Assembly: GCF_030817195.1 (NCBI RefSeq)
Contig: NZ_JAUSYZ010000001.1
Location: forward strand, 124,001-188,000
DNA length: 64,000 nucleotides
Reading direction: 5' to 3'
DNA from: Arthrobacter globiformis
GTDB lineage: Bacteria > Actinomycetota > Actinomycetes > Actinomycetales > Micrococcaceae
Under the pieces are notes generated by a model that was not told the DNA's origin, did no database searches, and saw only the letters and a program-made list of their open reading frames with translations. Numbering within the stretch: position 1 is the stretch's first letter; the number at the start of each line of letters is the position of its first letter. The position numbers were made by a program, and so were the translations under genes. Positions 18,593 to 28,088 of this stretch are shown in pieces.

Positions 18593-20140
18593 TTAGGACA
18601 GCACGGACTCGAGATCTTTCTTCTCATCAACGATCGGGATGTTCTTCGGGGCCGCTGCCCTGACGAACCTTGGCCCCGCCGGGCCAAATGCGTCCGCGGG
18701 TTCCGGGAAGAGCCACAGCACCGCGGGGTAAAGAACTGCAGCCAGGCCAATCGAAACAGGGATGCTCAGGTCCACTCCCGCGGCGAGGTTGCCGAGAGCA
18801 CCGACGAACTGGTTTGGAACGTTCACGAACATGATTCCCATGACCGCCGAGAAGATCCAGACGCCCATCGCGCGCCAGTTCCACCCGCGGTTGAACCAGT
18901 AGCGGCCACCCACCTGGCGGCGGTTGAAAACCTGGAGGGAGTCGGCGTCGTACCAGCCCCGCCGGGTCATGTAGCCGATCATCATCATGATCATCCACGG
19001 CGCGGTACAGGTGATGATGAGCACCGCGAACGTGGAGATGCTCTGCACAATGTTAAAAGCGAAGCGGCCCACAAAGATGAAGACGATGGCGATGGACCCG
19101 ATGAACAACGTGGCCTGGACGCGGGAGAACCTGGGAAAGACGCTGGAGAAGTCGAGGCCTGTTCCGTAAAGCGCGGTGGTGCCGGTGGACATTCCGCCTA
19201 CCAGGGCAATGAGGCACACCGGCAGAAAATACCAGGCAGGGGAGACGGCCAGGAGCCCGCCGACGTAGTCGGAGTTTTCAAAGAACGCCGGCGCCTCCGT
19301 TGCAATGATGGTCGCCGTGACCAGCCCGAAGCCAAAGGGCACGAGGGTAGCCACCTGGGCCAGAAAGGCAGCGGCCATGACCTTTCGCTTGGGCGTCTCA
19401 GCCGGGATGTACCGGGACCAGTCGCCCAGGAACGCGCCGAACGAGATCGGGTTGGACATGACGATCAGTGCCGATCCGATGAAGGACGGCCAGAAGAGCG
19501 CGTTAGTGGTTGCATCCGCTCCCTGCCCGAAGGTCCCGGCGTACGACGCGTCGAACGTACCCGCGAAAGCAACGATTCCGAGCAGGAAAAGCAGGGACGC
19601 AGCGACCACCGCGATCTTGTTGACCCAAAGCATGAAACGGAACCCGTAGATGCACACGGTCAGGATCAGGACAGCAAAGACGCCGTAGGCGAGGCTTAGC
19701 GTCACGGCGTTTTGGGGCAGGCCCACCAGGCGGTTCGCGCCCCCTACGAGCGCGTCCCCTGAACTCCACACGGAGATGGAGAAGAAAGCGAAGGCCGTCA
19801 GGAGTGACAGGAAGGATCCCACCACACGGCCGTGCACGCCCAGGTGCCCGGACGACGAAACGGCATTGTTCATTCCGTTGGTCGGGCCGAAAACGGCCAT
19901 TGGGCAAAGTATCAGGCCGCCAACCACCACACCCAGGACCGTGGCCACCAGTGCGTCCTTGAAGGACAGCCCAAAGAGGATGGGAAACGACCCCAGAACT
20001 ACCGTGGCGAATGTGTTCGCGCCGCCGAACACGAGACGGAACAGATCCAGCGGTTTTGCGGTCCTGTCGGCAGCGGGAATCGGTTCGATGCCATGCTGTT
20101 CGACCTCGGTCACGGCGGGGGCTTTGGGTTCGTTTGTCAT
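18593..20140 (-). CDS. NCS1 family nucleobase/hydantoin permease
   Basis: 515 residues and about 12 membrane helices. NCS1 features include FGGANTFATVVLGSFPILFG in helix 1, FGPTNGMNNAVSSSGHLG in the helix 2-3 region, and SNPISFGAFLGDWSRYIP. Family members import cytosine, purines, allantoin or hydantoins. The start ATG overlaps the stop of the upstream NTF2-like gene (ATGA), so the two are translationally coupled. The substrate cannot be read from sequence; no deaminase or hydantoinase is adjacent. Confidence 0.85.
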   Translation of the reverse strand: MTNEPKAPAVTEVEQHGIEPIPAADRTAKPLDLFRLVFGGANTFATVVLGSFPILFGLSFKDALVATVLGVVVGGLILCPMAVFGPTNGMNNAVSSSGHLGVHGRVVGSFLSLLTAFAFFSISVWSSGDALVGGANRLVGLPQNAVTLSLAYGVFAVLILTVCIYGFRFMLWVNKIAVVAASLLFLLGIVAFAGTFDASYAGTFGQGADATTNALFWPSFIGSALIVMSNPISFGAFLGDWSRYIPAETPKRKVMAAAFLAQVATLVPFGFGLVTATIIATEAPAFFENSDYVGGLLAVSPAWYFLPVCLIALVGGMSTGTTALYGTGLDFSSVFPRFSRVQATLFIGSIAIVFIFVGRFAFNIVQSISTFAVLIITCTAPWMIMMMIGYMTRRGWYDADSLQVFNRRQVGGRYWFNRGWNWRAMGVWIFSAVMGIMFVNVPNQFVGALGNLAAGVDLSIPVSIGLAAVLYPAVLWLFPEPADAFGPAGPRFVRAAAPKNIPIVDEKKDLESVLS

Positions 20141-20550
20141 GAGATTGCCTTCGGGCTAGCAGGCGACGGAGAGAGATGCTCGTGAACGGCGAGCACGCTG
20201 CCAGACTCCGTCCTGGTGAAAATGATGGTCTCCCTCTCGTGAAGGGTCTCTTTGGTGCCGGCGGCGTCGATGACTGTCTCGACATCATGGCTGAAAACGG
20301 CGCATGGGCCGGCGATCTGGATATGCGGATTAGAGCTGGTGCACGCTGCGACCTGCCAACCATCGTCGAGCCAGTTCTGCCACAGGGCGCGGTATTCCCC
20401 GCGCGAGGTGAGGCGGTCCGGTTCGGAATGGAAGACGAAGGTCGCGTCAGGCGCGAAACAGTCGAAGTAGTCGTCTGTGTTGGTGGCCGCGAAGGCGGTC
20501 ATCAGCCTCTTCGCTGCTGCCTCAACCTCGGCGGTGGTGATTAGGTCCAC
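20137..20550 (-). CDS. SnoaL/NTF2-like domain protein
   Basis: 137 residues with the SnoaL-like cone fold pattern: helix-rich start (VEAAAKRLMTAFAATNTDDY), FAPDATFVFHSEPDRL, then strands ending in TRTESGSVLAVHEHLS. Such domains are small-molecule binding or isomerase/hydrolase folds. GTG at 20550 is the only start that keeps the first helix; the ribosome binding site is weak. Coupling to the NCS1 permease suggests it acts on, or senses, the imported heterocycle. Function unknown. Confidence 0.75.
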   Translation of the reverse strand: MDLITTAEVEAAAKRLMTAFAATNTDDYFDCFAPDATFVFHSEPDRLTSRGEYRALWQNWLDDGWQVAACTSSNPHIQIAGPCAVFSHDVETVIDAAGTKETLHERETIIFTRTESGSVLAVHEHLSPSPASPKAIS

Positions 20551-20758
20551 GGGAACTCACTCTCGGCGTTGCTTGCAAAGTTTCGGCCGTGACGTGTCCC
20601 ACCTCACATCCGGTCAGGGCATCAGTTAACCGTCCCGGTATCCATAGGTCAACGATTGTTGCGTGGAAGTGACTTTTGTTTCGGTCGCCGACGACCCTTA
20701 CGGAACCGCGCGGCGGGCGCGGAACAAGCTCAGCGGCATTCCAAACTGCCACCAAACG

Positions 20759-20794
20759 CAGCAGCGGCGGGTGCCGATGCACCCGCCGCTGCTG
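20759..20794 (-). terminator. Intrinsic terminator of the LysM/NlpC gene
   Basis: Perfect 16-bp stem (20759-20774 with 20779-20794, tetraloop CGAT) 19 bases past the stop of the minus-strand gene. On the minus strand it is followed by CGTTTGG. The rest of the gap to 20550 shows no coding potential I can support; it should hold the promoter of the NTF2-like/NCS1 pair. Confidence 0.8.
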
Positions 20795-20812
20795 TGTAAA
20801 CCGTTCCGCCTG

Positions 20813-21760
20813 TTAGGCGTTCACCCGCACGTAAGTCGAGCCGGTGAGCCAGGAGGCCGGGTGCACGATGGTTTCATTGACACCGTTCATGCCGCTGCTG
20901 ATGGCCTGCCCGCCACCGATGTAGACGCCGACGTGTCCCGCGCTGATAATCAGGTCCCCGGGCTGCGGGGCCGAAACCGGAGTGCCGTACTGGTGGAACT
21001 GCGCGGGCGCGAGGTCGCCGACGGACTTGCCGACGGAGCGCAGGGCCTGCTCCACCAGGACGGTGCAGTCCTGGGTGGCACCGAGCTGCGCCCGGGCGGA
21101 GGCCACAATGGCTGCGCCGGCGCCGCTGGCTGCCGGAGCGGTTGCTGCCGGCGTTATCGACGCGGAGGCGTTGTAGATCCCCATGCCGGTCGGCTCGGGG
21201 ACGGCCGGAGCCGCAGGGGCTGCCGGCGCGGCAGGAACCTCGGGTACCGCGGGAGCTGCCGGAGCTGCAGGTACTGCGGGAGCTGCAGCTGCGCCCGGCC
21301 CGGGGATGAAGATCTGGTCGCCGGGGTAAATGACCGAGGCCAGCGACAGGCCATTCTCTGCCAGAAGAGCATCGAGGCTGACACCGTGGCGTGCTGCGAT
21401 GGCACCAAGGGTGTCGCCGGGCTCAACGGTGTGCGACGCACCGGCAACAGCAGATCCGCCGCCTGCCGGGGCCGGGGCTGCCGGTGTGGCCGGGGCGGCC
21501 AGCGCCCGGCCAGCGGCGGCGGGGGCAGCGAGCGCCTGGCCAGCCACAGACTGGGCAGCGGCGTCCGGCGTCTCGGGGGCGTAGGCCCCTGCGTGGGCGG
21601 GCGCCCCGGCGCCGAAGAGAAGACCGGAAGCGACGGCGGCTGCGGCCGCCGGTTTGGCAACCGAGGCGGCGTTGGACTTGAGGGAATACGACAGGCCCTG
21701 CAGGGCGATGGACGTCGTCGGGGTAGCGCGATGGCGCGCGGGCGTGAACTTACGTGACAT
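20813..21760 (-). CDS. Secreted LysM and NlpC/P60-type cell wall protein
   Basis: 315 residues. The long N-terminal signal region ends in Ala-His-Ala (about 55-57). One LysM domain follows (HTVEPGDTLGAIAARHGVSL to PGDQIFIP, about 109-152), then an Ala/Pro repeat linker, then a C-terminal cysteine-peptidase-like domain with catalytic-type Cys in GATQDCTVLVEQAL and His in SAGHVGVYIGGG. The usual WGG motif before the Cys is missing, so it is a divergent NlpC/P60 relative. It should bind and possibly cut peptidoglycan. A c-di-AMP riboswitch ends 10 bases before the ATG. Confidence 0.88.
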   Translation of the reverse strand: MSRKFTPARHRATPTTSIALQGLSYSLKSNAASVAKPAAAAAVASGLLFGAGAPAHAGAYAPETPDAAAQSVAGQALAAPAAAGRALAAPATPAAPAPAGGGSAVAGASHTVEPGDTLGAIAARHGVSLDALLAENGLSLASVIYPGDQIFIPGPGAAAAPAVPAAPAAPAVPEVPAAPAAPAAPAVPEPTGMGIYNASASITPAATAPAASGAGAAIVASARAQLGATQDCTVLVEQALRSVGKSVGDLAPAQFHQYGTPVSAPQPGDLIISAGHVGVYIGGGQAISSGMNGVNETIVHPASWLTGSTYVRVNA

Positions 21761-21770
21761 GGTTGATGTG

Positions 21771-21930
21771 CCTCTCCCATGCCTGCGGGGTGAGCTGTCG
21801 GGTTCGGATGGGAGTCACCCGGTCCTGCCCGCCGCCAGGCGGAGCTTCTGGACTTAACCCCTAGGCCTTGACTCGCAAGACCGGTAAAAAGGTGGTTCCC
21901 CCGTCCCTGCCTGTTGGTCGTAGCGAACGG
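21771..21930 (-). ncRNA. Cyclic di-AMP riboswitch (ydaO-yuaA class)
   Basis: On the minus strand the conserved blocks appear in order: CGCTACGACC, ACGGGGGAACCA, AGGGGTTAAGTCC, and the strongly diagnostic CCCGACAGCTCACC followed by CCGCAGGCATGGGAGAGG. These match the ydaO consensus (GGGGGACCC, GGGGUGAAUCC, GUCAGCUAACCUCGUAAGCG). The final GGGAGAGG is also the ribosome binding site of the gene at 21760, so control may be translational; no terminator hairpin is evident. In actinobacteria this class commonly precedes cell wall hydrolase genes. The remaining upstream part (21931-22097) should contain the promoter; nothing else was recognised. Confidence 0.88.
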
Positions 21931-22097
21931 ATCCCGGTCAGCGGCAGGGCTCGGCATTCTGCCCGGGAATGCCCTGAGCGGAACCAGGGCACCGGCCGAG
22001 GCTATCGCACTCCCGCAGCAAAGTCACATTTCGGTAACGGCCGGGGGCGGAGGCGGAACTGCAGGAACCAGGGTAGACGGTCCCCGAAGGCCCCACT

Positions 22098-23471
22098 TTA
22101 CAGGGCCTTCACCGCGCCCAGCACCTTCGTCAGGGACTCCTTCGCGTCGCCGAACAGCAGCGTGGTCTGCGGCTCGAACATGAGGTCGTTCTCAATCCCG
22201 GCGAACCCTGGCCGCATCGAGCGCTTGAGGAACACCACCTGCCGCGCGTCGGCCACCTCGAGGATCGGCATCCCGTAGATCGGCGAACCGGCGGTGGTCT
22301 TCGCGGCGGGGTTCACGACGTCGTTCGCGCCCACCACCAGCGCCACGTCTGCAGTGCGGAACTCGGAGTTGATCTCGCCCATTTCCTTGAGCGATTCGTA
22401 GGGCACATTGGCCTCGGCGAGGAGCACGTTCATGTGCCCGGGCATGCGTCCCGCCACGGGGTGAATGGCGAAGTCCACCCGGATTCCCCGGGATTCCAGG
22501 GCCTGAGCCAGCTCTGCCGCGGTGTGCTGTCCCTGCGCCACGGCCAGGCCGTAGCCGGGTACGATGATCACGTGCTGCGCGTAGCCCAGCAGGACGGCCA
22601 CGTCCTCCGGGCTGGACGAGCGGACCGGACGGTCGCTCATGACGGTGGAGCCCGCCGTCGAACTTCCCCGGAACGCGCCGAACAGGATGCCGGCCACGCT
22701 GCGGCCCATGGCCGCGGCCATCGCCCGGGTGAGGATGGTGCCCGATGCCCCCACCAGAGTCCCGGCCACCACCAGGAGCACGTTCCCCAGCACCAGGCCG
22801 GACGCGGCAACGGCGAGGCCGGTGAACGCGTTGAGCAGCGAGATGACGATGGGCACATCGGCGCCGCCCACCGGCAGCACCAGCAGCACGCCTGCCACCA
22901 GGCCCAGCAGCAGGAGCAGCAGCGCCAGCACGAGCGACCCGCCCATCACGACGGCGGCGGCGGCACCGACAGCGGCGAGCAGCACCGCACCCATGAGCAC
23001 CGGCAGGCCGGGGAACACCACGGGGCGGGTGGTCATGAGCTCCTGCAGCTTCGCGAACGTCACGGCTGAGCCGGCGAAGGACACCGCCCCCACCAGGAGG
23101 GTGAAGACGACGGCGACGCGCACCCAGGCGTCCTCCGCATGCGGCAGTTCCAGCAGCGCCACGAGGGCGGCGGCGCCGCCGCCCACCCCGTTGAAGAGGG
23201 CGACGAGCTGGGGCATCTGGGTCATCTTGACACGCCTGGCCACGGGGGCGGCCACACCGGAACCGACGGCAATGGCGCCGAGGATCAGGGGGACGTTGTC
23301 CAGCCTGGTCGAGAAAAAGACGGTCACGACGGCGACCAGCGCACCGAAGGCGCCGATGAGATTGCCGCGGCGGGCGGTACGCGGGGAATTCAGGCCCTTC
23401 AGCGCCAGGATGAAGAAGACGGCGGCTGCAAGGTAGAGCAGGGCGGTGACGTTGGGGTCGAGAAGGATCAC
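22098..23471 (-). CDS. pntB: NAD(P) transhydrogenase subunit beta
   Basis: 457 residues. The N-terminal two thirds is membrane domain II (many helices, e.g. FNGVGGGAAALVALLELPH), then NADP-binding domain III with VIIVPGYGLAVAQGQHTA, HPVAGRMPGHMNVLLAEANVPY, VVGANDVVNPAA and GMPILEVADARQVVFLKRSM. The enzyme couples the proton gradient to hydride transfer from NADH to NADP+. Its ATG overlaps the end of the small alpha subunit gene by four bases. This three-gene form (alpha split in two) is common in actinobacteria. Confidence 0.95.
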   Translation of the reverse strand: MILLDPNVTALLYLAAAVFFILALKGLNSPRTARRGNLIGAFGALVAVVTVFFSTRLDNVPLILGAIAVGSGVAAPVARRVKMTQMPQLVALFNGVGGGAAALVALLELPHAEDAWVRVAVVFTLLVGAVSFAGSAVTFAKLQELMTTRPVVFPGLPVLMGAVLLAAVGAAAAVVMGGSLVLALLLLLLGLVAGVLLVLPVGGADVPIVISLLNAFTGLAVAASGLVLGNVLLVVAGTLVGASGTILTRAMAAAMGRSVAGILFGAFRGSSTAGSTVMSDRPVRSSSPEDVAVLLGYAQHVIIVPGYGLAVAQGQHTAAELAQALESRGIRVDFAIHPVAGRMPGHMNVLLAEANVPYESLKEMGEINSEFRTADVALVVGANDVVNPAAKTTAGSPIYGMPILEVADARQVVFLKRSMRPGFAGIENDLMFEPQTTLLFGDAKESLTKVLGAVKAL

Positions 23472-23836
23472 CGCGTGGCCTCCGTGTTCTCCTTGGTTTC
23501 ACGCTGGGGGACGCCAGGCCCCGGAGCTCCAACCTTGGGGGCCGGCTTGGCCGGTTTTTCCTTACGGCCGCGGAACATCTCGAGCATGCGGTCCGTCACC
23601 ACAAAGCCGCCCACCAGGTTGGCTGTGGCGAGGACCACCGCCAGCAGCGCCACCGCGAGCACCCAGGGGTGCGTGGCCTGCCCGGCGACGATGATGGCAC
23701 CCACCAGGATGATCCCGTGAATGGCGTTCGCACCCGACATCAGCGGCGTATGCAGCGTGCTGGACACCTTCGACACCACCTCGAAGCCGACAAACACCGC
23801 AAGCACGGTGATGGTCAGCAGGCTGATACCGTCCAT
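23468..23836 (-). CDS. pntA2: NAD(P) transhydrogenase subunit alpha part 2 (membrane)
   Basis: 122 residues with three or four membrane helices (VFVGFEVVSKVSSTLHTPLMSGANAIHGIILVGAI), the conserved linker and membrane portion of the alpha subunit. A Lys/Pro-rich C-terminal tail (after about 88) is soluble. It overlaps pntA1 by one base (TGATG) and pntB by four (ATGA), so the three proteins are made together. Confidence 0.93.
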   Translation of the reverse strand: MDGISLLTITVLAVFVGFEVVSKVSSTLHTPLMSGANAIHGIILVGAIIVAGQATHPWVLAVALLAVVLATANLVGGFVVTDRMLEMFRGRKEKPAKPAPKVGAPGPGVPQRETKENTEATR

Positions 23837-25149
23837 CAGACCACCCCTTCGTTTTCCGACGCCTTCACTGGCCCCTTCGCCAGCTCGTCGGCGAGGTCGT
23901 TGTCCGTTTCGCCGGCAGTGCCCGTTTCGTCGGCGGTGTCCCCCGGCGTGTCCCCCGGCGCGTCCGCTGATGCGTCCGCCCTTGCGTCACCGGGCGCGTT
24001 CTCCCCCGTGAGCGCCGCAAGAGCCTCCGCTGTCGGCGGATGCCGCACCACGCCGTCGTGCGTCAGGCAGGCGCCTGCTATGACGTCGTCGTCGAAATCC
24101 GGGACCACTGTCCCGTCGCGGGTCATCAGGGCCAGCAGGTTGGCGACGTTCTTCGCGTAGAGCCTGGAGGCGTCCGTGGGCATGGCGGACGGCGCGTCCT
24201 TAAGGCCGACGACGGTGACGGTCCCCTTTCCGTCGGCGGTGGGGACGTGGACGTCCCGGCCGGGAACGGACCCCTCGACGTTGCCGCCGGATTCCGCGGC
24301 GAGGTCGACGACGACGGACCCGGGGCGCATGCCCTGCACCATCTCGCGGGTCACCAGGAGTGGGGCATGCCTGCCGGGGACGGCCGCCGTCGTGATCAAC
24401 ACGTCGGAACCGGCGACGTGCGGCGCCAGCAGCTGCCGCTGCAGGGCGCCGCGGTCGGCGCTGAGCTCGCGGGCGTATCCGCCGGCCGCCTCCGCCGTCT
24501 CCAGATCCAGTTTGATGAAGGTGCCGCCCATGGACGTGACCTCCTCAGCGGAGGACGGCCGGATGTCGTTCGCGGAGACCCGGGCTCCGAGCCGCTTCGC
24601 CGTTCCGATCGCCTGCAGCCCGGCCACACCGACGCCGAGCACCAGCACCCGCGCGGGCGGCACGGTTCCCGCGGCGGTCATGTACAGCGGGAAGAAGCGG
24701 GGCAGGCGGATGGCAGCTTCGAGGACACAGCGGTAGCCAGCCACGAGGGCCTGCGAGGAGAGGGCGTCCATGGACTGGGCACGGGAAATGCGCGGCACGA
24801 GTTCCAGCGCGAAGGACGTGACCCCACGTTCGGCGAGCACCCTGACGGTGGCGAGTTCGGACGACGGCGAGGCCAATCCCACGGTGACGGCGCCGCGCTT
24901 CAGGGCTGTCGCCGTCGGGAGTTCCAGCGGGCGGACATGGGCGAGGATGTCCAGCAGGGCGGGATCGATGTCCGCAACGATCTGGGCGCCTGCCTCGCGG
25001 TATTCATCGTCGGCATGCCCGGCGGAGACGCCGGCCCGGGATTCGACCAGCACCTCCAGGCCCAGTCCGGCCAGCTGCTTGACGGTTTCCGGCGTCGCAG
25101 CGACCCGCCGCTCGCCTTCCCGGCGCTCCCGCGCTATGCCCAGCTTCAC
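23836..25149 (-). CDS. pntA1: NAD(P) transhydrogenase subunit alpha part 1 (NAD-binding)
   Basis: 437 residues. Alanine dehydrogenase/PNT domain I: start KLGIARERREGERRVAATPE, Rossmann motif VLVLGVGVAGLQAIGTAKRLG, and VVVDLAAESGGNVEG. GTG at 25149 follows AAGGAAG. The C-terminus (after about 385) is an Ala/Asp/Gly/Thr-rich acidic run with repeats of the DASADAPGD kind that is probably a flexible tail and not part of the enzyme core. First gene of the pnt operon; its promoter must lie in 25150-25395. Confidence 0.93.
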   Translation of the reverse strand: MKLGIARERREGERRVAATPETVKQLAGLGLEVLVESRAGVSAGHADDEYREAGAQIVADIDPALLDILAHVRPLELPTATALKRGAVTVGLASPSSELATVRVLAERGVTSFALELVPRISRAQSMDALSSQALVAGYRCVLEAAIRLPRFFPLYMTAAGTVPPARVLVLGVGVAGLQAIGTAKRLGARVSANDIRPSSAEEVTSMGGTFIKLDLETAEAAGGYARELSADRGALQRQLLAPHVAGSDVLITTAAVPGRHAPLLVTREMVQGMRPGSVVVDLAAESGGNVEGSVPGRDVHVPTADGKGTVTVVGLKDAPSAMPTDASRLYAKNVANLLALMTRDGTVVPDFDDDVIAGACLTHDGVVRHPPTAEALAALTGENAPGDARADASADAPGDTPGDTADETGTAGETDNDLADELAKGPVKASENEGVV

Positions 25150-25395
25150 CCGCCACTTCCTTCCAACGGGTGCAGCGGCGCTTCTGCTCCCCTGGAGTTT
25201 CCGGACCTTTTCGGCCGAATGACGGAGCGGCGCTGCTACACGTAGTTGGCTAGAGTCTATGGCCCAAGGGCGCGCGGCGGGAGGGTGACCCGTCGGGTTC
25301 GCTTTGGACTGCTGCTTCGGGTCGTCCGCGAAAAAACTTTGGGGGCCTCGGCCGGCGGGACTAATAATGTCAGACCCCCTGATCAGACTGGTTCC

Positions 25396-27149
25396 ATGGA
25401 AGCCATTGGGGGATTCACCGCAGGCCGGGCCTTAGGGCCCGGTGCCGGTGGGTTCGCTACGGCCGGTGGGTTGGCTGCCGCCGGCGCCAACGCCCTTCAG
25501 AGCCTTCCTGCTGCGGCGGACGTGGTGGACCACTGCATTACTGTGCTGTCGTCGAACGCGATCACCGCCGGAGACACGGCGTTGTGGGGTTTCGGGCAGG
25601 CCGCGGATTTCGCGGGCCGGGTCGAGCAGCTCTCCCGTCACGTGGAGTTTCTGCAGGTGGTGGCCGCATGCGCGGTGGACCGTGCCCGCACCGAGGCCCT
25701 CACCGGCGCGACGTCACCCCTCGACCCGACCGCTGCCGTCTCAGGGGACCCGGGTCCGGGGGATGACGGGTCCCGCAACACTGTCGAGTTCCTGCAGGCC
25801 AGGCTGCGGATCCCGGCCACCGAAGCCCGCCGCCGGCTCTCCCTGGCCGGCGCCGTGCTGCCCCGGGCCGGTTTCGGCGGCCAGCAGCTCCCGCCCCGCT
25901 ACGAAGAACTCGCCGCCGCGGTCAGCACCGCCCAGATCAGCTCCCGCGCCGGGACCACCATCACCCTGGCCCTGGACCGGGCCCGGCATCTCACCACCCC
26001 GGCCCTCACCACCGAGATGGAACACGCCCTGACCCAAACCGCCGTCGAAAGCGACGGCGACTTTCTGACCCGGGTCACCAAACACTGGGCCGAGGCGATC
26101 GACCAGGACGGGACCGAACCCTCCGAACCGGCCCTCCGCCACATCCAGGGCGCCTTCATCCGCCGCCCCAAACACGGCCTGCAACACCTGGAAATTTTCG
26201 CCCCGCCGAACAATTCGAAACCCTCACCACCGTCATGAACACCGCCACCAACCCCCGCACCCCGGCACCCGGCACTGACGCAACCAGCACTGACGCAACC
26301 GGGGACGGCACTGCTAGGACCGGCAGTGACGGGGCAGATGCCGCCGGAACCGGTGGCGACCGGACCGGTGGTGACAGGACCGCTGGTGACGGGGCCGGTG
26401 AACGGGGTGGCCTGGCCGGCTGGGATACCTCGGGCGTCCCGGAGATCCCTTTGGATCACCGGTCCCAGGGCCAGAAGAGGCTGGACGGGCTCGTCGGCGC
26501 CTGCCAAACCGCCCTCACCACCGACACCTTGCCCGCCAACGGCGGCCACCGGCCCCAGATCCTGGTCACCATCAACTACCGCGACCTCCTCGCCGAACTC
26601 CAGCACCGACAGGGCGCGCAGTGGGGCGCACCGCCGGCTGACTGGGCCCAAGGCGGCCAGTGGTCCCAGGGCGCGCAGGGTCCCCGGCCGGGCTACACCG
26701 GCCGGACCTGCGACGGCACCGCCCTGTTCGCGTACGGCGGCCCGGTGAACCCGGCCACGATCCGCAAAATCGCCTGCGACGCCGACATCATCCCCGTCGT
26801 CCTCGGCAGCGAAGGCCGGATCCTGGACATCGGCCGCGCCTCCCGGGTCTTCCCGCCCCACATCCGTAAAGCCATCACGGCCCGGGACCAGGGCTGCGCG
26901 TTCCCGGGCTGCACCATCCCCGCCCCCTGGTGCGAAGCCCACCACATCACCTACTGGTCCCGGGGCGGAACCACCAGCACCGGCAACGGCGTCCTGCTCT
27001 GCAGCCACCATCACCACCTCATCCACAAAGAACACTGGACCATCGAAGTCACCAACGACGTCCCCTGGTTCAAACCCCCACCAGAACTCGACCCCCACCG
27101 AAAACCCCGCCGCAACCACTACTTCCGCTCACGACCCCAACACGAATGA
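25396..27149 (+). pseudogene. DUF222/HNH endonuclease-domain protein, frameshifted
   Basis: The reading frame from ATG 25396 encodes a DUF222 (13E12-repeat) region and breaks after LQHLEIFAPP near 26201-26210, stopping at 26238. The next frame picks up the expected continuation (EQFETLTTVMNTATNP) and runs to 27149 through a Thr/Gly/Asp-rich linker and a C-terminal HNH domain (CAFPGCTIPAPWCEAHHITYW, GVLLCSHHHHLIH). One missing base in CGCCCCGCCG accounts for it. An internal ATG at 26235 would still make the HNH half alone. These proteins are multicopy in Arthrobacter-type genomes and of unknown role. Linker DNA (about 26270-26405) is low complexity. Confidence 0.85.
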
Positions 27150-27230
27150 GCTCACGGCTGGTTTCTCTGAGCTCCATTGTGGGAAGGCGCAGATCCTCCG
27201 CCGCGCCACCAACCAACCGGGTTAGTACAG

Positions 27231-28070
27231 CTACCGCCCGCTCGAGAAGTCCGACGAAATCCGTTCTGCCGTGGCCACGATTTCCTTCCGCACGGATTCG
27301 AGGTAGGCCTCGGGATCCGGCTTGGCGGCGACAGACTGGGCCTGCAGAGATACGTTGACGGCCGCCACCACCTTCGGGCCGTGGTAAACAGGCGCGGCCA
27401 CGGACATCAGCCCAAGCTCCAACTCCTGGTCCAGCAGGCACCAGCCTTGGGCCCGGACTTTGTCGAGGACGGCCAAAAGGTCCTTCACCGTGCCGATCGC
27501 GCGCGGGGTGAGGGGCTTGATCTCCGCCGCGGACAGGTATTCCTTCAGCTGCTCCGGCGGAAGCCCGGCGAGCAGCACCCTGCCCATCGACGTCGCATAC
27601 GCGGGGAACCTGGTCCCCACAGTGATGCCGATGGTCATGATCCGGCGGGTGGTGACTCTGGCTATGTAGGCGATGTCGGTCCCGTCCAGCACCGCTGCGG
27701 ACGTCGATTCCCCCAGCTTCAGGGACAGCTCCTCCAGGTGTGGCTGCGCCAGCTGTGGCAGCGAGAGCCCGGAGAGGTAGGCGTAGCCGAGCTGCAGCAC
27801 CTGGGCCGTGAGTGCGAAGGTCTTGCCGTCGGTCCGGACGTAACCGAGCTCCACGAGCGTGTGCAGGAAACGCCGCGCTGTGGCGCGTGTGAGATCCGTG
27901 CGGGCAGCCACCTCGGTGAGCGTCATGTCGGCATGTTCGGTGTCGAACGCGCGGATCACCGCCAGCCCGCGCGCGAGCGACTGCACGTACTGGTCACTGG
28001 CCGCCGGCGACGCCCCGTCCTTTGGCGGGCGGCCCGCCCGAGGCGTGGTCCCTGCTGCTGCGTCGGTCAT
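27231..28070 (-). CDS. pcaR: IclR-family regulator, PcaR/PcaU/PobR type
   Basis: 279 residues. The N-terminal winged helix (about 27-85; ARGLAVIRAFDTEHADMTL, TRATARRFLHTLVELGYV) is followed by the effector domain (LQLGYAYLSGL, AVLDGTDIAYIARVTTRRIM, YATSMGRVLLAGLP, LDQELELGLMSVAAPVY), closely following the beta-ketoadipate regulator group. ATG at 28070 has AGGA upstream; a TTG at 28079 is less likely. It lies directly downstream of pcaJ on the same strand, separated by a repeat-rich gap, and probably activates the pca operon in response to protocatechuate or beta-ketoadipate. Confidence 0.88.
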   Translation of the reverse strand: MTDAAAGTTPRAGRPPKDGASPAASDQYVQSLARGLAVIRAFDTEHADMTLTEVAARTDLTRATARRFLHTLVELGYVRTDGKTFALTAQVLQLGYAYLSGLSLPQLAQPHLEELSLKLGESTSAAVLDGTDIAYIARVTTRRIMTIGITVGTRFPAYATSMGRVLLAGLPPEQLKEYLSAAEIKPLTPRAIGTVKDLLAVLDKVRAQGWCLLDQELELGLMSVAAPVYHGPKVVAAVNVSLQAQSVAAKPDPEAYLESVRKEIVATAERISSDFSSGR

Positions 28071-28088
28071 GGTTACCAATCCTAATCG

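Noticed and set aside
26195..26240. Programmed frameshift in the DUF222/HNH gene
   Set aside because: No slippery heptamer plus downstream stem was seen, and two other genes in the window show similar single-base shifts; decay or sequence error is simpler.
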